In this document: positions 6,290-12,764 of the stretch, one piece after another
How positions within the stretch are numbered: position 1 is the stretch's first letter
How the letters are laid out: every line of letters begins with the position of its first letter
Source of the DNA: Candidatus Saccharibacteria bacterium UBA5150
Lineage (GTDB): Bacteria; Patescibacteriota; Saccharimonadia; Saccharimonadales; UBA4665
Length of the DNA: 17,493 nt
NCBI GenBank assembly: GCA_002413795.1
Contig: DHXS01000007.1
Span: 1-17,493, forward strand
Direction: 5' to 3'
Position numbers and translations under genes: made by a program
Notes under the pieces: generated by a model
Told to the model about the DNA's origin: nothing
Seen by the model: only the letters and a program-made list of their open reading frames with translations
Databases searched by the model: none

Positions 6290-8073
6290 TAGTTAGTAAC
6301 TTTGGCTTGGTGGATTTCCCAGTTCTGGACGTTAATGAAACGATCCGTGGTGGTCGGCAGCTGCTCATCGGTCAGGCCGGCAACCGTGCCGTTGGTCAGG
6401 TAGAGCAATCGGGGCTGGTAAAGTCCCAGCGCCGGACTGTCCTGCTGCCAGGCCTCCAAAAACGGCCGGTACTTGATGGCTCGTAAGCTGGGATCGAGAC
6501 GGGTGCGGCCGGCTTCCAGTGAAGCGTCCGCCGCAGGGTTTTTGTATTCCGAAAAGTTAAGACGGTTAACTGAGCGAATGTCGGCCTGCGAGCTGTCCCA
6601 GTAAACGAAAACGTCCGGATCGGCGCCGATGGAGATACCGTTAAGGATGGCTTCGTAATTATGGCTTAACAGGGCGTTTTGAAATTCGGCGGCGCTTAGG
6701 AACTGGGTATCGAGCTTAACTCCCAGTTTTTGCCACTGATCTTTAAGCTGACCGGCGACCAGGCGGTATTCGGGAGTGTTGGCGGCCGTAAGGGTGATGG
6801 CCAGCTCACGTCCATCTTTGCCGCGGGTGCCGTTTTTGCCCGTTGGCCAACCGTCACTATCTAACTGGGCCTTGGCGGCCGCCAGATTGAAGCCGGGCTG
6901 GGTCAGGGTCGGGTCGTAGGCCACCTGGCCGGCCAATATGGGTTCGCGCACCAGGCGCGCCGGATAACTTAGCTTGGCGGCGATTTGCGGCACGTTGGCT
7001 GCCTGCACCAGCGACCGGCGGACCTTCTGGTCGGCCAGCACGCCTTCCGACGTCTTGAAAAATACCATGTTGGCGGCCGCCAGCCGCAGATTATGCTGCT
7101 GAACGCCGCCCTTATGCTCCAGTTCGCGCGGCACTTCCGGCAAGCCTTCGGCGGCAGTGAGCTGCTTGTCGGCAAAAGCCTGAGTCATCTGCGATTCGTC
7201 AGCAAATACCTGGACCACGAATTCCTGCAGCTTGGGTTTGCCGGCCTGGTAACCGTCAAAGGGAATCAGAGCAATTCTTTCCTGGGAATGCTTGGGATCG
7301 CCGTCGCCTTGTGCCTTTAAAGCCTGCCAGGCGAACGGTCCGGCGCCGACCGGCTTGACCGTATTAAACTCGGCTGACCGCAAATTGCCGGGGGGTATGT
7401 TGGCCAGCAAGTGTTCGGGCACGATACCGTTGGTCAGATTATGCGGAAAAGCCGCCAGCACGCCCGGCAGCTTAAAGACGATTGTTAAGTTATCGGGCGC
7501 CGAAACCTCGATGCCCTGCCAGGCGTTTTGCAGGCTGGAGCGCACGTCGGGATTCTGGATGGTGCGATAAGTAAACAGCACGTCGGCGCTAGTCAGCGGC
7601 CGGCCGTCCTGCCATTTAAGGTGAGGTTTAAGATGAACCGTGTAGGTGGAGCCATGCTCATCAACTTTGTAATCGCTGGCCAGGTCCCCGATCAGGTTAC
7701 CGTGCAGATCATAGGTGAGCAGACCGGCGAAGACCAACCGTGACACGGTCAGATCGGCGTCGCTGGAAGCAAATAACGGATTGGCGTTGGTAAACCGGCC
7801 TTTAACACCCTCGTTGTAAATGCCGCCGGGCACCGGCCGCAAGGTTTGGTAGTACGTGCTGAGGGTCAGGTTTTGAGCCACCACGGCGCCGATCAGGAGC
7901 AGCAGCAAGCACAGCCAACCGATTACAAAGCGCCGAACGGGCAGTAGGCGCTCGAAGCGCCTGAGCAGATGACGATCGATATGCTGTTCGGCCTGAGTAC
8001 CCAGATCTGCGGCCTGCTGCTGGCCGGTACGAATCCGGCGCCTGAAGCGTAATCGGAGTAGTCGCGTCCGCAT
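6289..8073 (-). CDS. ABC-type extracellular solute-binding protein, family 5 (peptide/OppA-like), membrane anchored
   Basis: This 594-residue protein has a very basic cytoplasmic tail of about 46 residues, one membrane helix (about 48-67), then a full SBP_bac_5 domain. Recognisable stretches are GGIYNEGVKGRFTNANPLF, LVFAGLLTYDLHGNLIGDLASDY, LKPHLKWQDGRPLTSADVLFTYRTI and the late DGWPTGKNGTRGKDGRELAITLT. Family members bind oligopeptides or nickel and hand them to a permease. No permease or ATPase genes adjoin it, and the anchor is a helix rather than a lipobox cysteine, both unusual for the family. The ATG is 14 bases after the secG stop with only a weak GCGGGT site, so it is probably cotranscribed with secG. 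The 3' end runs into the long hairpin. Confidence 0.9.
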   Translation of the reverse strand: MRTRLLRLRFRRRIRTGQQQAADLGTQAEQHIDRHLLRRFERLLPVRRFVIGWLCLLLLLIGAVVAQNLTLSTYYQTLRPVPGGIYNEGVKGRFTNANPLFASSDADLTVSRLVFAGLLTYDLHGNLIGDLASDYKVDEHGSTYTVHLKPHLKWQDGRPLTSADVLFTYRTIQNPDVRSSLQNAWQGIEVSAPDNLTIVFKLPGVLAAFPHNLTNGIVPEHLLANIPPGNLRSAEFNTVKPVGAGPFAWQALKAQGDGDPKHSQERIALIPFDGYQAGKPKLQEFVVQVFADESQMTQAFADKQLTAAEGLPEVPRELEHKGGVQQHNLRLAAANMVFFKTSEGVLADQKVRRSLVQAANVPQIAAKLSYPARLVREPILAGQVAYDPTLTQPGFNLAAAKAQLDSDGWPTGKNGTRGKDGRELAITLTAANTPEYRLVAGQLKDQWQKLGVKLDTQFLSAAEFQNALLSHNYEAILNGISIGADPDVFVYWDSSQADIRSVNRLNFSEYKNPAADASLEAGRTRLDPSLRAIKYRPFLEAWQQDSPALGLYQPRLLYLTNGTVAGLTDEQLPTTTDRFINVQNWEIHQAKVTN

Positions 8074-8087
8074 CGGCTAAGACCCGC

Positions 8088-8306
8088 TTACTTCTTGATG
8101 ATTACGCCGGCCAGCAGCGAGAGGCTAAATACCAGGGCGCAAACAATGGTTAGCTGAAATATGGTCTTGTCGGTGCCGCGACGGGTGGTGTTGACTTCGC
8201 CGGCGCCGCCTAAACCGGCGCCCAGGCTGGCGCCGCGGGTTTGGATCAGAATCAAAAAGGTCATTAGCACGGCGGAGCCCATTGTCAGATAATTCCAGAT
8301 GGTCAT
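8088..8306 (-). CDS. secG: Preprotein translocase subunit SecG
   Basis: SecG is a small accessory subunit of the SecYEG membrane channel that assists SecA-driven export. This copy has 72 residues with two helices (about 5-22 and 52-69). The conserved cytoplasmic loop is ILIQTRGASLGAGLGGAGE, followed by NTTRRGTDKTIFQLT. Length and loop are typical for the family. Its ATG overlaps the stop of the preceding membrane protein gene in an ATGA (8306-8303), indicating translational coupling. It precedes the secreted solute-binding protein. Confidence 0.93.
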   Translation of the reverse strand: MTIWNYLTMGSAVLMTFLILIQTRGASLGAGLGGAGEVNTTRRGTDKTIFQLTIVCALVFSLSLLAGVIIKK

Positions 8307-8686
8307 GCTTGAGTGTCCCCCACGTCTTCCAAAATGGTCGTCACCAGATAATTAACCAGCCCGATAACCATACCGGCAAACACCGCCGCCCAGAAATTAG
8401 TGATGTGCAGGGGATGGTAGAGCTTGCTGGCGATAAAGACCGTCACACCATTGATCAGAATCATGAACAGGCCGAGGGTCAGCAGAATGGCCGGCAGTGA
8501 AAAGATGACCAAGATCGGCTTTATGATGATGTTGATTATGGCCAGTACCAGACCGGCGATAATGATTACCCGCAGGCGGCTGTCGTAGCTGATGCTGCTG
8601 CTTAGGAAGCTGGCGGCTATCCATAGCCCCAGACTGCAAACCAGCCAGCGGGTCAAAAAACGGAAAATCGGTCGATTCACTTGCAT
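8303..8686 (-). CDS. Phage_holin_4_2 / YvlD family four-helix membrane protein
   Basis: This 127-residue protein has about four hydrophobic helices near residues 8-27, 34-54, 57-82 and 95-118. The pattern INIIIKPILVIFSLPAILLTLGLFMILINGVTVFIASKL is characteristic of the PF04020 family. Despite the phage holin name, most members are chromosomal (for example YvlD) with no phage around them and uncertain function, and nothing here suggests a prophage. The gene overlaps secG by four bases. A TACAAT box at 8694-8699 puts the predicted transcript start on the ATG, so the mRNA may be leaderless; no Shine-Dalgarno sequence is seen. Confidence 0.88.
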   Translation of the reverse strand: MQVNRPIFRFLTRWLVCSLGLWIAASFLSSSISYDSRLRVIIIAGLVLAIINIIIKPILVIFSLPAILLTLGLFMILINGVTVFIASKLYHPLHITNFWAAVFAGMVIGLVNYLVTTILEDVGDTQA

Positions 8687-8693
8687 TAGCTCT

Positions 8694-8699
8694 ATTGTA
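8694..8699 (-). promoter_or_regulatory. -10 box for a leaderless holin-family/secG transcript
   Basis: TACAAT on the minus strand lies 7 bases before the ATG at 8686, so transcription would begin at the start codon. The box sits in the 15-base gap after the peptidase stop codon. No TG extension and no clear -35 are visible. Confidence 0.35.
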
Positions 8700-8701
8700 C
8701 T

Positions 8702-9934
8702 CTACCGCAGTTCCCGCGACAATTTGTCGGTCAGGATTTTGATACCTGATTTGGTTACCAGCACGTCGTCTTCGACGCGGACGCCGATTGCCTCTTTAGG
8801 AATGTAAATCCCCGGCTCTACCGTCAGGACCATGCCGGGCTCCAGCGGCCGCTCGTAATCCCCGGCGTCATGGACGTTAAGCCCCAGGAAATGAGAAGTG
8901 CCGTGCGGGTAAAAGCGGCGGACGTTTTTGTGACTCATGGTCCTGAGTAGTCCGAGCTCGCGCAGTTTTTCACCCATGTAGCGCTCCACCTGATGTTCGT
9001 ACTCCCTAAGCACCACGCCCGGTTTTAACAGGCTGAAAGCGTAGCGTTGGACGTCGAGCACCGCGGCATGCACGGCCTGCTGGCGAGGCGATGGTGACCC
9101 GACGCCCACGGTGCGGGTAATATCGGCGGCGTAGTGCTCGAGCTCGGCGCCGGTGTCAACCAGCAACAGCTCTTTGGCCGACAAGGCGCCGTTGTTGGAT
9201 ACGTTATGCAGGACGCAGGCCCGCTCGCCGCTGGCGACGATCGGCTCAAAAGCATGGCCCTTGGCACCGCGCCGCCGGAAATTGCGGCTCAGCTCGGCTT
9301 CAACCTCGTATTCGTGGGCGTATTTGTGTAATTTTGCCGTCTGGAGGGTTTCTTTCAGACCGGCGACCGTAATATCGATAGCGGCTTGGATGGCCGCCTG
9401 CTCTTCGGGCTGTTTTATCATCCGCAAGCTGATTAAATGCTTGTTGAGTTCAACCAATTCCAGGCCGGGCCGCAGGTTTTTAAGCCGCTCGGCCAGCGCG
9501 GCGCGCGCCGGATTGGTGTACATGCCGTATTGCTCAATATAATCCGGCGGCGCGGTGACGGTAGCCACATGCTTTACTTTTTTCAGGCGGTCGGCCAGTA
9601 GCTCCCAGCCTTCTTCGGCTTCGTAAACCGTCTTAACGCCCGACCGCTTGGCCAGTACGCCCGCAATAACACTACCGTCAAAGGCCTTCTGATAAGCCGA
9701 GCGCGCCGGCATTATCAAATACTCACCGTCGCGGTCCATCACCAGAACAATATCCGGCTCCTCTATCCCCGTCAGGTACCAAAAGTTAGCATCCTGGGCA
9801 AAAGCGAAGGTGCTGTCGGCACCTCGTTGCAGCAAGCCGTTGGCCGTTACTACCATCGGCGCCGTGCCGGTAAATAATTCGCGCAGTTTCCGCCGGTTGC
9901 CCGCGAAAAAGCCGCTGCTAAAGTGTGATTTCAT
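8702..9934 (-). CDS. Xaa-Pro aminopeptidase (M24B, PepP-like)
   Basis: This 410-residue cytoplasmic metallopeptidase removes N-terminal residues preceding proline. The N-terminal AMP_N domain (residues 1-130, with FWYLTGIEEPD) is followed by the pita-bread M24 domain. The five metal ligands are visible: D260 and D271 (VDTGAELEHYAADITRT), H348 (HGTSHFLGLNVHD), E373 (TVEPGIY) and E388 (VRVEDD). H344 and H355 around the active site are also conserved. The length is close to PepP (about 440). It lies 23 bases after uvrC, with its own TGCTATACT box in that gap and a leader of only about 5 bases. Confidence 0.93.
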   Translation of the reverse strand: MKSHFSSGFFAGNRRKLRELFTGTAPMVVTANGLLQRGADSTFAFAQDANFWYLTGIEEPDIVLVMDRDGEYLIMPARSAYQKAFDGSVIAGVLAKRSGVKTVYEAEEGWELLADRLKKVKHVATVTAPPDYIEQYGMYTNPARAALAERLKNLRPGLELVELNKHLISLRMIKQPEEQAAIQAAIDITVAGLKETLQTAKLHKYAHEYEVEAELSRNFRRRGAKGHAFEPIVASGERACVLHNVSNNGALSAKELLLVDTGAELEHYAADITRTVGVGSPSPRQQAVHAAVLDVQRYAFSLLKPGVVLREYEHQVERYMGEKLRELGLLRTMSHKNVRRFYPHGTSHFLGLNVHDAGDYERPLEPGMVLTVEPGIYIPKEAIGVRVEDDVLVTKSGIKILTDKLSRELR

Positions 9935-9946
9935 AATTTAATCAAC

Positions 9947-9955
9947 AGTATAGCA
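9947..9955 (-). promoter_or_regulatory. Extended -10 promoter of the aminopeptidase gene
   Basis: TGCTATACT on the minus strand matches TGnTATnnT and lies between the uvrC stop (9960-9958) and the ATG at 9934. A start about 7 bases downstream leaves a leader near 5 bases. No Shine-Dalgarno sequence is present in the A/T-rich gap. Confidence 0.45.
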
Positions 9956-9957
9956 AA

Positions 9958-11448
9958 TCAGGCGGTGTATTTCTTGATTAGGCGGGCCTTTTGGGCACCT
10001 ACGGCCCCGGCCAGTTCGGTTTCACTAGCTTGGGTGACGCCGCGCATCGAGCCAAAAGTTTTGAGCAGTTTTTTGCGAGTGGCCGGGCCGACGCTCGGGA
10101 TATCATCCAGTAAGCTGGCCGTTTGGCGCTTAACTTTCAGCACACTGTGGTAGCTAACCGCGAAGCGGTGCGACTCATCGCGGATGCGCTGCAGCAGCTT
10201 GACCAGATTGGTACTGTGCGGCAGGTTCACGACTGTAAAATCATCGCTTTGGGCCGCAAAACCGCCCAGCTGGTGCAATAGTTCTTCGCCCAACGTCACC
10301 CCAGATTTGGTTTTATGGATAACGATTTGCTCTTCGCGCTTGGCCAGACCGATAAAGGGAATTTTAGAACAGCCGCACTCGTCACGGGCCTGGATGGCGG
10401 CATCCAGCTGGCCCTTGCCGCCGTCTATCAGCACCAGATCGGGCAATCCCCAGGCTTTGCGGTTTTTTTCGCTCAGCCGGCGTTTCAGCGTCTCGTTCAT
10501 GTTGTAAAAGTCATTGTTGTGGTTGAGCTTGGTTTTGAACTTGCGGTATTCGGCCTTGTTGCTGACGCCGTTGGTGAAGACCACCATGCTGGCCACCACG
10601 TCACTGCCTTGCTGGTGACTGATGTCGTAGCCCTCGATACGTTGTGGAAATTTGGGAATACTTAACAAGTTAACTAATTCGTTCAGGGCATGGTCTTTGC
10701 TTATGTCGAGGAACTCTTTATCGCTGAAAATGATCTGTTTATCCAGGCCTTTCAGCCAAAATACCTGATTGCGCAGTTTGGCGGCCTGTTCAAAATCCTG
10801 GCCCTTGGCGGCCCGTTTCATATCCCGTTCCAGCTCCTTAATAATTGATTTTTTGCGGCCCTGAATAACGGCTATCAGTTTGCGCAAGTTAGTGCGGTAA
10901 TCCTCCAGGCTGGTGCGCCCCTCTTCCAGTCCGGGATCTAACCCCAAATGGTAATGCAGTGATGCTCGCTTCTGGCCAGCCAGTCGGCGTTGGGCGAACG
11001 GAAAGATTTTGCGCAGCAGTTTTAGCGACTGCCGAACGGCCAAGGTGCTGAAATACGGGCCAAAGTAGCGGGCGCCGTCATCGAGCGGCCGCCGGGTAGT
11101 ACTGACCGTCGGGTAGTCGCTGTCGTAATCGATGCGGATATAGCTCATGGCTTTGTCGTCGCGCAGGAGGATGTTGTAGCGCGGCATATAGCGACGCACC
11201 ATTTCGGCTTCCAGGAACAGGGCTTCGATCTCGCTGTCGACGATCATCCAGTCGATGTCGGCGATTTCGGCTACCAGAGCCTCGGTTTTGGGGTCACGGT
11301 TTCGCGACACCTGAAAGTACTGCCGCACCCGGTTGCGCAAGACGGCGGCTTTGCCCACGTAAATAATGGCGCCGGTTTTATCCTTATGAAAATAAACGCC
11401 GGGGCTCTTGGGCAGCTCCTCTAATTTTCTCTCCAACAACTTAGTCAC
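9958..11448 (-). CDS. uvrC: Excinuclease ABC subunit C
   Basis: UvrC makes both incisions in nucleotide excision repair. This copy has 496 residues, shorter than the roughly 600 of E. coli. The GIY-YIG nuclease domain is intact (GVYF at 17-20, IIYVGKA at 28-34, R38, E77). A UVR motif follows at about 204-238. The RNase H-like 3' nuclease half has D275 in GYDISH, D342 in LIDGGKGQL and H427 in DESHRFA. A C-terminal helix-hairpin-helix pair occupies about 446-492. The region that carries four cluster-binding cysteines in E. coli (here about 150-178, RASLHYHLGLDPG) has none; the only cysteines are C358 and C360. The start is GTG with no Shine-Dalgarno sequence, 7 bases after a TAAAAT box, so it may be leaderless. 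Confidence 0.95.
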   Translation of the reverse strand: MTKLLERKLEELPKSPGVYFHKDKTGAIIYVGKAAVLRNRVRQYFQVSRNRDPKTEALVAEIADIDWMIVDSEIEALFLEAEMVRRYMPRYNILLRDDKAMSYIRIDYDSDYPTVSTTRRPLDDGARYFGPYFSTLAVRQSLKLLRKIFPFAQRRLAGQKRASLHYHLGLDPGLEEGRTSLEDYRTNLRKLIAVIQGRKKSIIKELERDMKRAAKGQDFEQAAKLRNQVFWLKGLDKQIIFSDKEFLDISKDHALNELVNLLSIPKFPQRIEGYDISHQQGSDVVASMVVFTNGVSNKAEYRKFKTKLNHNNDFYNMNETLKRRLSEKNRKAWGLPDLVLIDGGKGQLDAAIQARDECGCSKIPFIGLAKREEQIVIHKTKSGVTLGEELLHQLGGFAAQSDDFTVVNLPHSTNLVKLLQRIRDESHRFAVSYHSVLKVKRQTASLLDDIPSVGPATRKKLLKTFGSMRGVTQASETELAGAVGAQKARLIKKYTA

Positions 11449-11455
11449 TAAGTCT

Positions 11456-11478
11456 ATTTTACAGCCCGAGCTCGGCTG
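11456..11478 (-). promoter_or_regulatory. uvrC -10 box with palindromic spacer
   Basis: TAAAAT (11461-11456) lies 7 bases before the GTG at 11448. Directly upstream, 11462-11478 forms an inverted repeat CAGC(C)/CGAGCTCG/GCTG with a single bulged C. It fills exactly the 17 positions expected between -35 and -10 boxes. It could be an operator or the end hairpin of the preceding gene. The -35 is poor. Confidence 0.3.
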
Positions 11479-11481
11479 AAG

Positions 11482-11742
11482 CTATCCGTGAATTCCCCGA
11501 GGGTTGTTCAAGGTAAGATATAAGTCCTCAAGCAACCAATTCATCCGCTGTGTGGATTCAGCTAGCGGGACGGTGTCAGTGCCTTCGCTGCGTCTTTCGG
11601 TGGCTTGCGCTCCGAGGAAAGTACAGCGCTCTTGGCATAGGGCATCTACTAGGTCCAGGCCCTGTCCTTGTTCCACGTTTGGGCGGGGGTATTCTACGGT
11701 TTGTGTTCGAGATAGTATGTCTTTTATTTCTTCGGTGTCCAT
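11482..11742 (-). CDS. Small acidic hypothetical protein
   Basis: This 86-residue ORF starts at ATG 11742, eight bases after a GAGG (11754-11751). An in-frame ATG at 11748 sits too close to that site. Upstream is a TGCTACAAT extended -10. The product is soluble and acidic, with predicted helices at both ends (TEEIKDILSRT and RMNWLLEDLYLTL) and two cysteines in the middle (ALCQERCTF). I do not recognise it. The opposite strand also has an 88-codon frame, but it lacks a start signal and has an unlikely composition. Good initiation signals and codon choice favour the minus-strand reading. Confidence 0.6.
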   Translation of the reverse strand: MDTEEIKDILSRTQTVEYPRPNVEQGQGLDLVDALCQERCTFLGAQATERRSEGTDTVPLAESTQRMNWLLEDLYLTLNNPRGIHG

Positions 11743-11763
11743 CACCATTACCTCTATTTTAAG

Positions 11764-11772
11764 ATTGTAGCA
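11764..11772 (-). promoter_or_regulatory. Extended -10 promoter of the small acidic ORF
   Basis: TGCTACAAT on the minus strand matches TGnTAnAAT. A TTGACA lies only 7 bases upstream of it, too close to act as its -35, but 15 bases from a second possible box TAAAAT. The leader would be about 15 bases and includes the GAGG site. Confidence 0.4.
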
Positions 11773-11787
11773 CGTTTGTCAAACTTT

Positions 11788-11804
11788 TGCGCAGATTCTG
11801 CGCA
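11788..11804. repeat. 17-base palindrome (8-bp arms) in an intergenic gap
   Basis: TGCGCAGA and TCTGCGCA are exact inverted copies around a single central base. The element lies 14 bases past the stop of the tail-anchored protein gene and upstream of the small ORF promoter. It could be a terminator hairpin (7-bp stem, ATT loop), but no U-run follows on the minus strand. An operator is the alternative. Confidence 0.7.
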
Positions 11805-11818
11805 CTTGCCCGTAACTG

Positions 11819-12523
11819 TTAGCCGCGGCTAACCAGCAGGATGGCCACCAGTATCAATAAAATCGTGATAATAGCGGCCAGCGCTACGTCAATTATGCGT
11901 TGCCGTTTGTGTTGCCGCTGATCGGCTTCATTATTGTCCCGAATACGCAGTAAAGCCGCTTCTTCGTCACCGCCGACGCTTTTGGCGGCCTTCTCAATTA
12001 ACTTGTTAAGTATTGTCGTGGGGGAGTCGGTAACATTAGCCGTTTCGTGCCCGGTCCCCGGCGCCAGGTCGCGCATGGCCGGGTCTCTTTCAAAGTCGAT
12101 TTCACGTTCGATAATCTCCCGGTTCAAGGCCTTTAGAATATTACCGCCGCTAAGGTGCTCGGCCACCAAGCGGCGCAGACCGCGCTCGCCGATCAGGTGA
12201 GTTTCGTAGATTTGCCGCAAACTGCTGCCCTCCACCAGAATTTGCTCGCTCAAAGTCAGCAAATCGGCGCGGTTAAGCGTTTCAATCCGCCGGCCTTTAA
12301 GCTGTTCGGCTTCTTTTTTGTCGGCCGGACGGGTGTCGAGCGCTAATTCTTTTGATGAGCGATCGGGCGGACCGGCCTCGGCGGCGGCGATTAAAACCTG
12401 TCCCAGATGTTCGTGGGGGTGCTCGGCCGAGTGCAACTGGCGAGCCTCCGGCGCCCGGCGCCGTTTCTCGGGCGATTTCTTCCCGGATTCCGGAAGATCA
12501 AAGAATGGGGTGCCTTCTGCCAT
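11819..12523 (-). CDS. Tail-anchored hypothetical protein
   Basis: This 234-residue protein has a charged, disordered-looking N-terminal 80 residues. A helical block follows at about 85-150 with strongly patterned charge (LNRADLLTLSEQILVEG, SLRQIYETHLIGERGLRRL, REIIEREIDFERDP). A linker leads to one C-terminal helix (about 211-231) followed by only SRG, so most of the protein should face the cytoplasm. The central block resembles a sequence I associate with Saccharibacteria genomes, but I cannot verify that. No enzyme motif is visible. The start ATG has a weak ribosome site, and a GATAAT box lies about 35 bases upstream. It is divergent from the ABC exporter. Confidence 0.82.
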   Translation of the reverse strand: MAEGTPFFDLPESGKKSPEKRRRAPEARQLHSAEHPHEHLGQVLIAAAEAGPPDRSSKELALDTRPADKKEAEQLKGRRIETLNRADLLTLSEQILVEGSSLRQIYETHLIGERGLRRLVAEHLSGGNILKALNREIIEREIDFERDPAMRDLAPGTGHETANVTDSPTTILNKLIEKAAKSVGGDEEAALLRIRDNNEADQRQHKRQRIIDVALAAIITILLILVAILLVSRG

Positions 12524-12643
12524 AATTTCAGGTTAAATCATTGTTATTTTGTTTGCATTATCAAAGAGTATAGTATACGATGGTACGTACTATTTAGCAA
12601 TGTCAGGCCCCTGAGGCCCGACTTAACCCGGAGGCGGCCACCA

Positions 12644-12697
12644 ATGTACACTGCACGAACTATCCAGCCAGACGTTACCGCCTTTAGGGCGTGCTAA
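12644..12697 (+). CDS. Candidate 17-codon leader peptide upstream of the ABC exporter
   Basis: ATG at 12644 follows GGAGG (12630-12634) with 9 bases spacing and is read M-Y-T-A-R-T-I-Q-P-D-V-T-A-F-R-A-C, then TAA. The peptide ends 67 bases before the exporter start. It has a better ribosome site than many full genes here, which is why I list it. The size and place fit a regulatory leader peptide, but so short an ORF may arise by chance. Confidence 0.35.
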   Translation: MYTARTIQPDVTAFRAC

Positions 12698-12744
12698 CTC
12701 TCGACTTTTCCAAAACTTTTACAAATAACTTCTACCAAATAACC

Positions 12745-12762
12745 CACAGCAGGAAGGCTGTG
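12745..12762 (+). promoter_or_regulatory. Hairpin presenting the ABC exporter ribosome binding site in its loop
   Basis: CACAGC (12745-12750) and GCTGTG (12757-12762) pair perfectly. The six-base loop AGGAAG is the core of the Shine-Dalgarno sequence AGGAAGG for the ATG at 12765. Folding would constrain ribosome access, so it is a candidate for control by an RNA-binding protein, temperature, or leader translation. Confidence 0.5.
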
Positions 12763-12764
12763 CT

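Larger units (their letters stand above)
12524..12764. other. Divergent intergenic region with the ABC exporter leader
   Basis: These 241 bases separate two divergent starts. The left part is AT-rich and holds a GATAAT on the minus strand and TATAGT/TATACG on the plus strand near 12569-12580. TAGTA and TACTA arms there flank about 12 bases, and GTACGTAC lies within. A TCAGG-CC-CCTGA inverted repeat follows at 12602-12613. The plus-strand leader then contains a 17-codon ORF, an A/C-rich unstructured stretch (12712-12744) and a hairpin around the ribosome binding site. Confidence 0.6.

Noticed and set aside
8303..8686. Prophage lysis module, from the holin family name
   Set aside because: PF04020/YvlD members are mostly chromosomal. 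No endolysin, integrase, terminase or other phage gene is near, and the gene is coupled to secG.
11504..11770. 88-codon plus-strand frame opposite the small acidic ORF
   Set aside because: Its product is rich in Ser, Arg and Cys, it has no Shine-Dalgarno sequence, and the opposite strand has a promoter, ribosome site and better composition.
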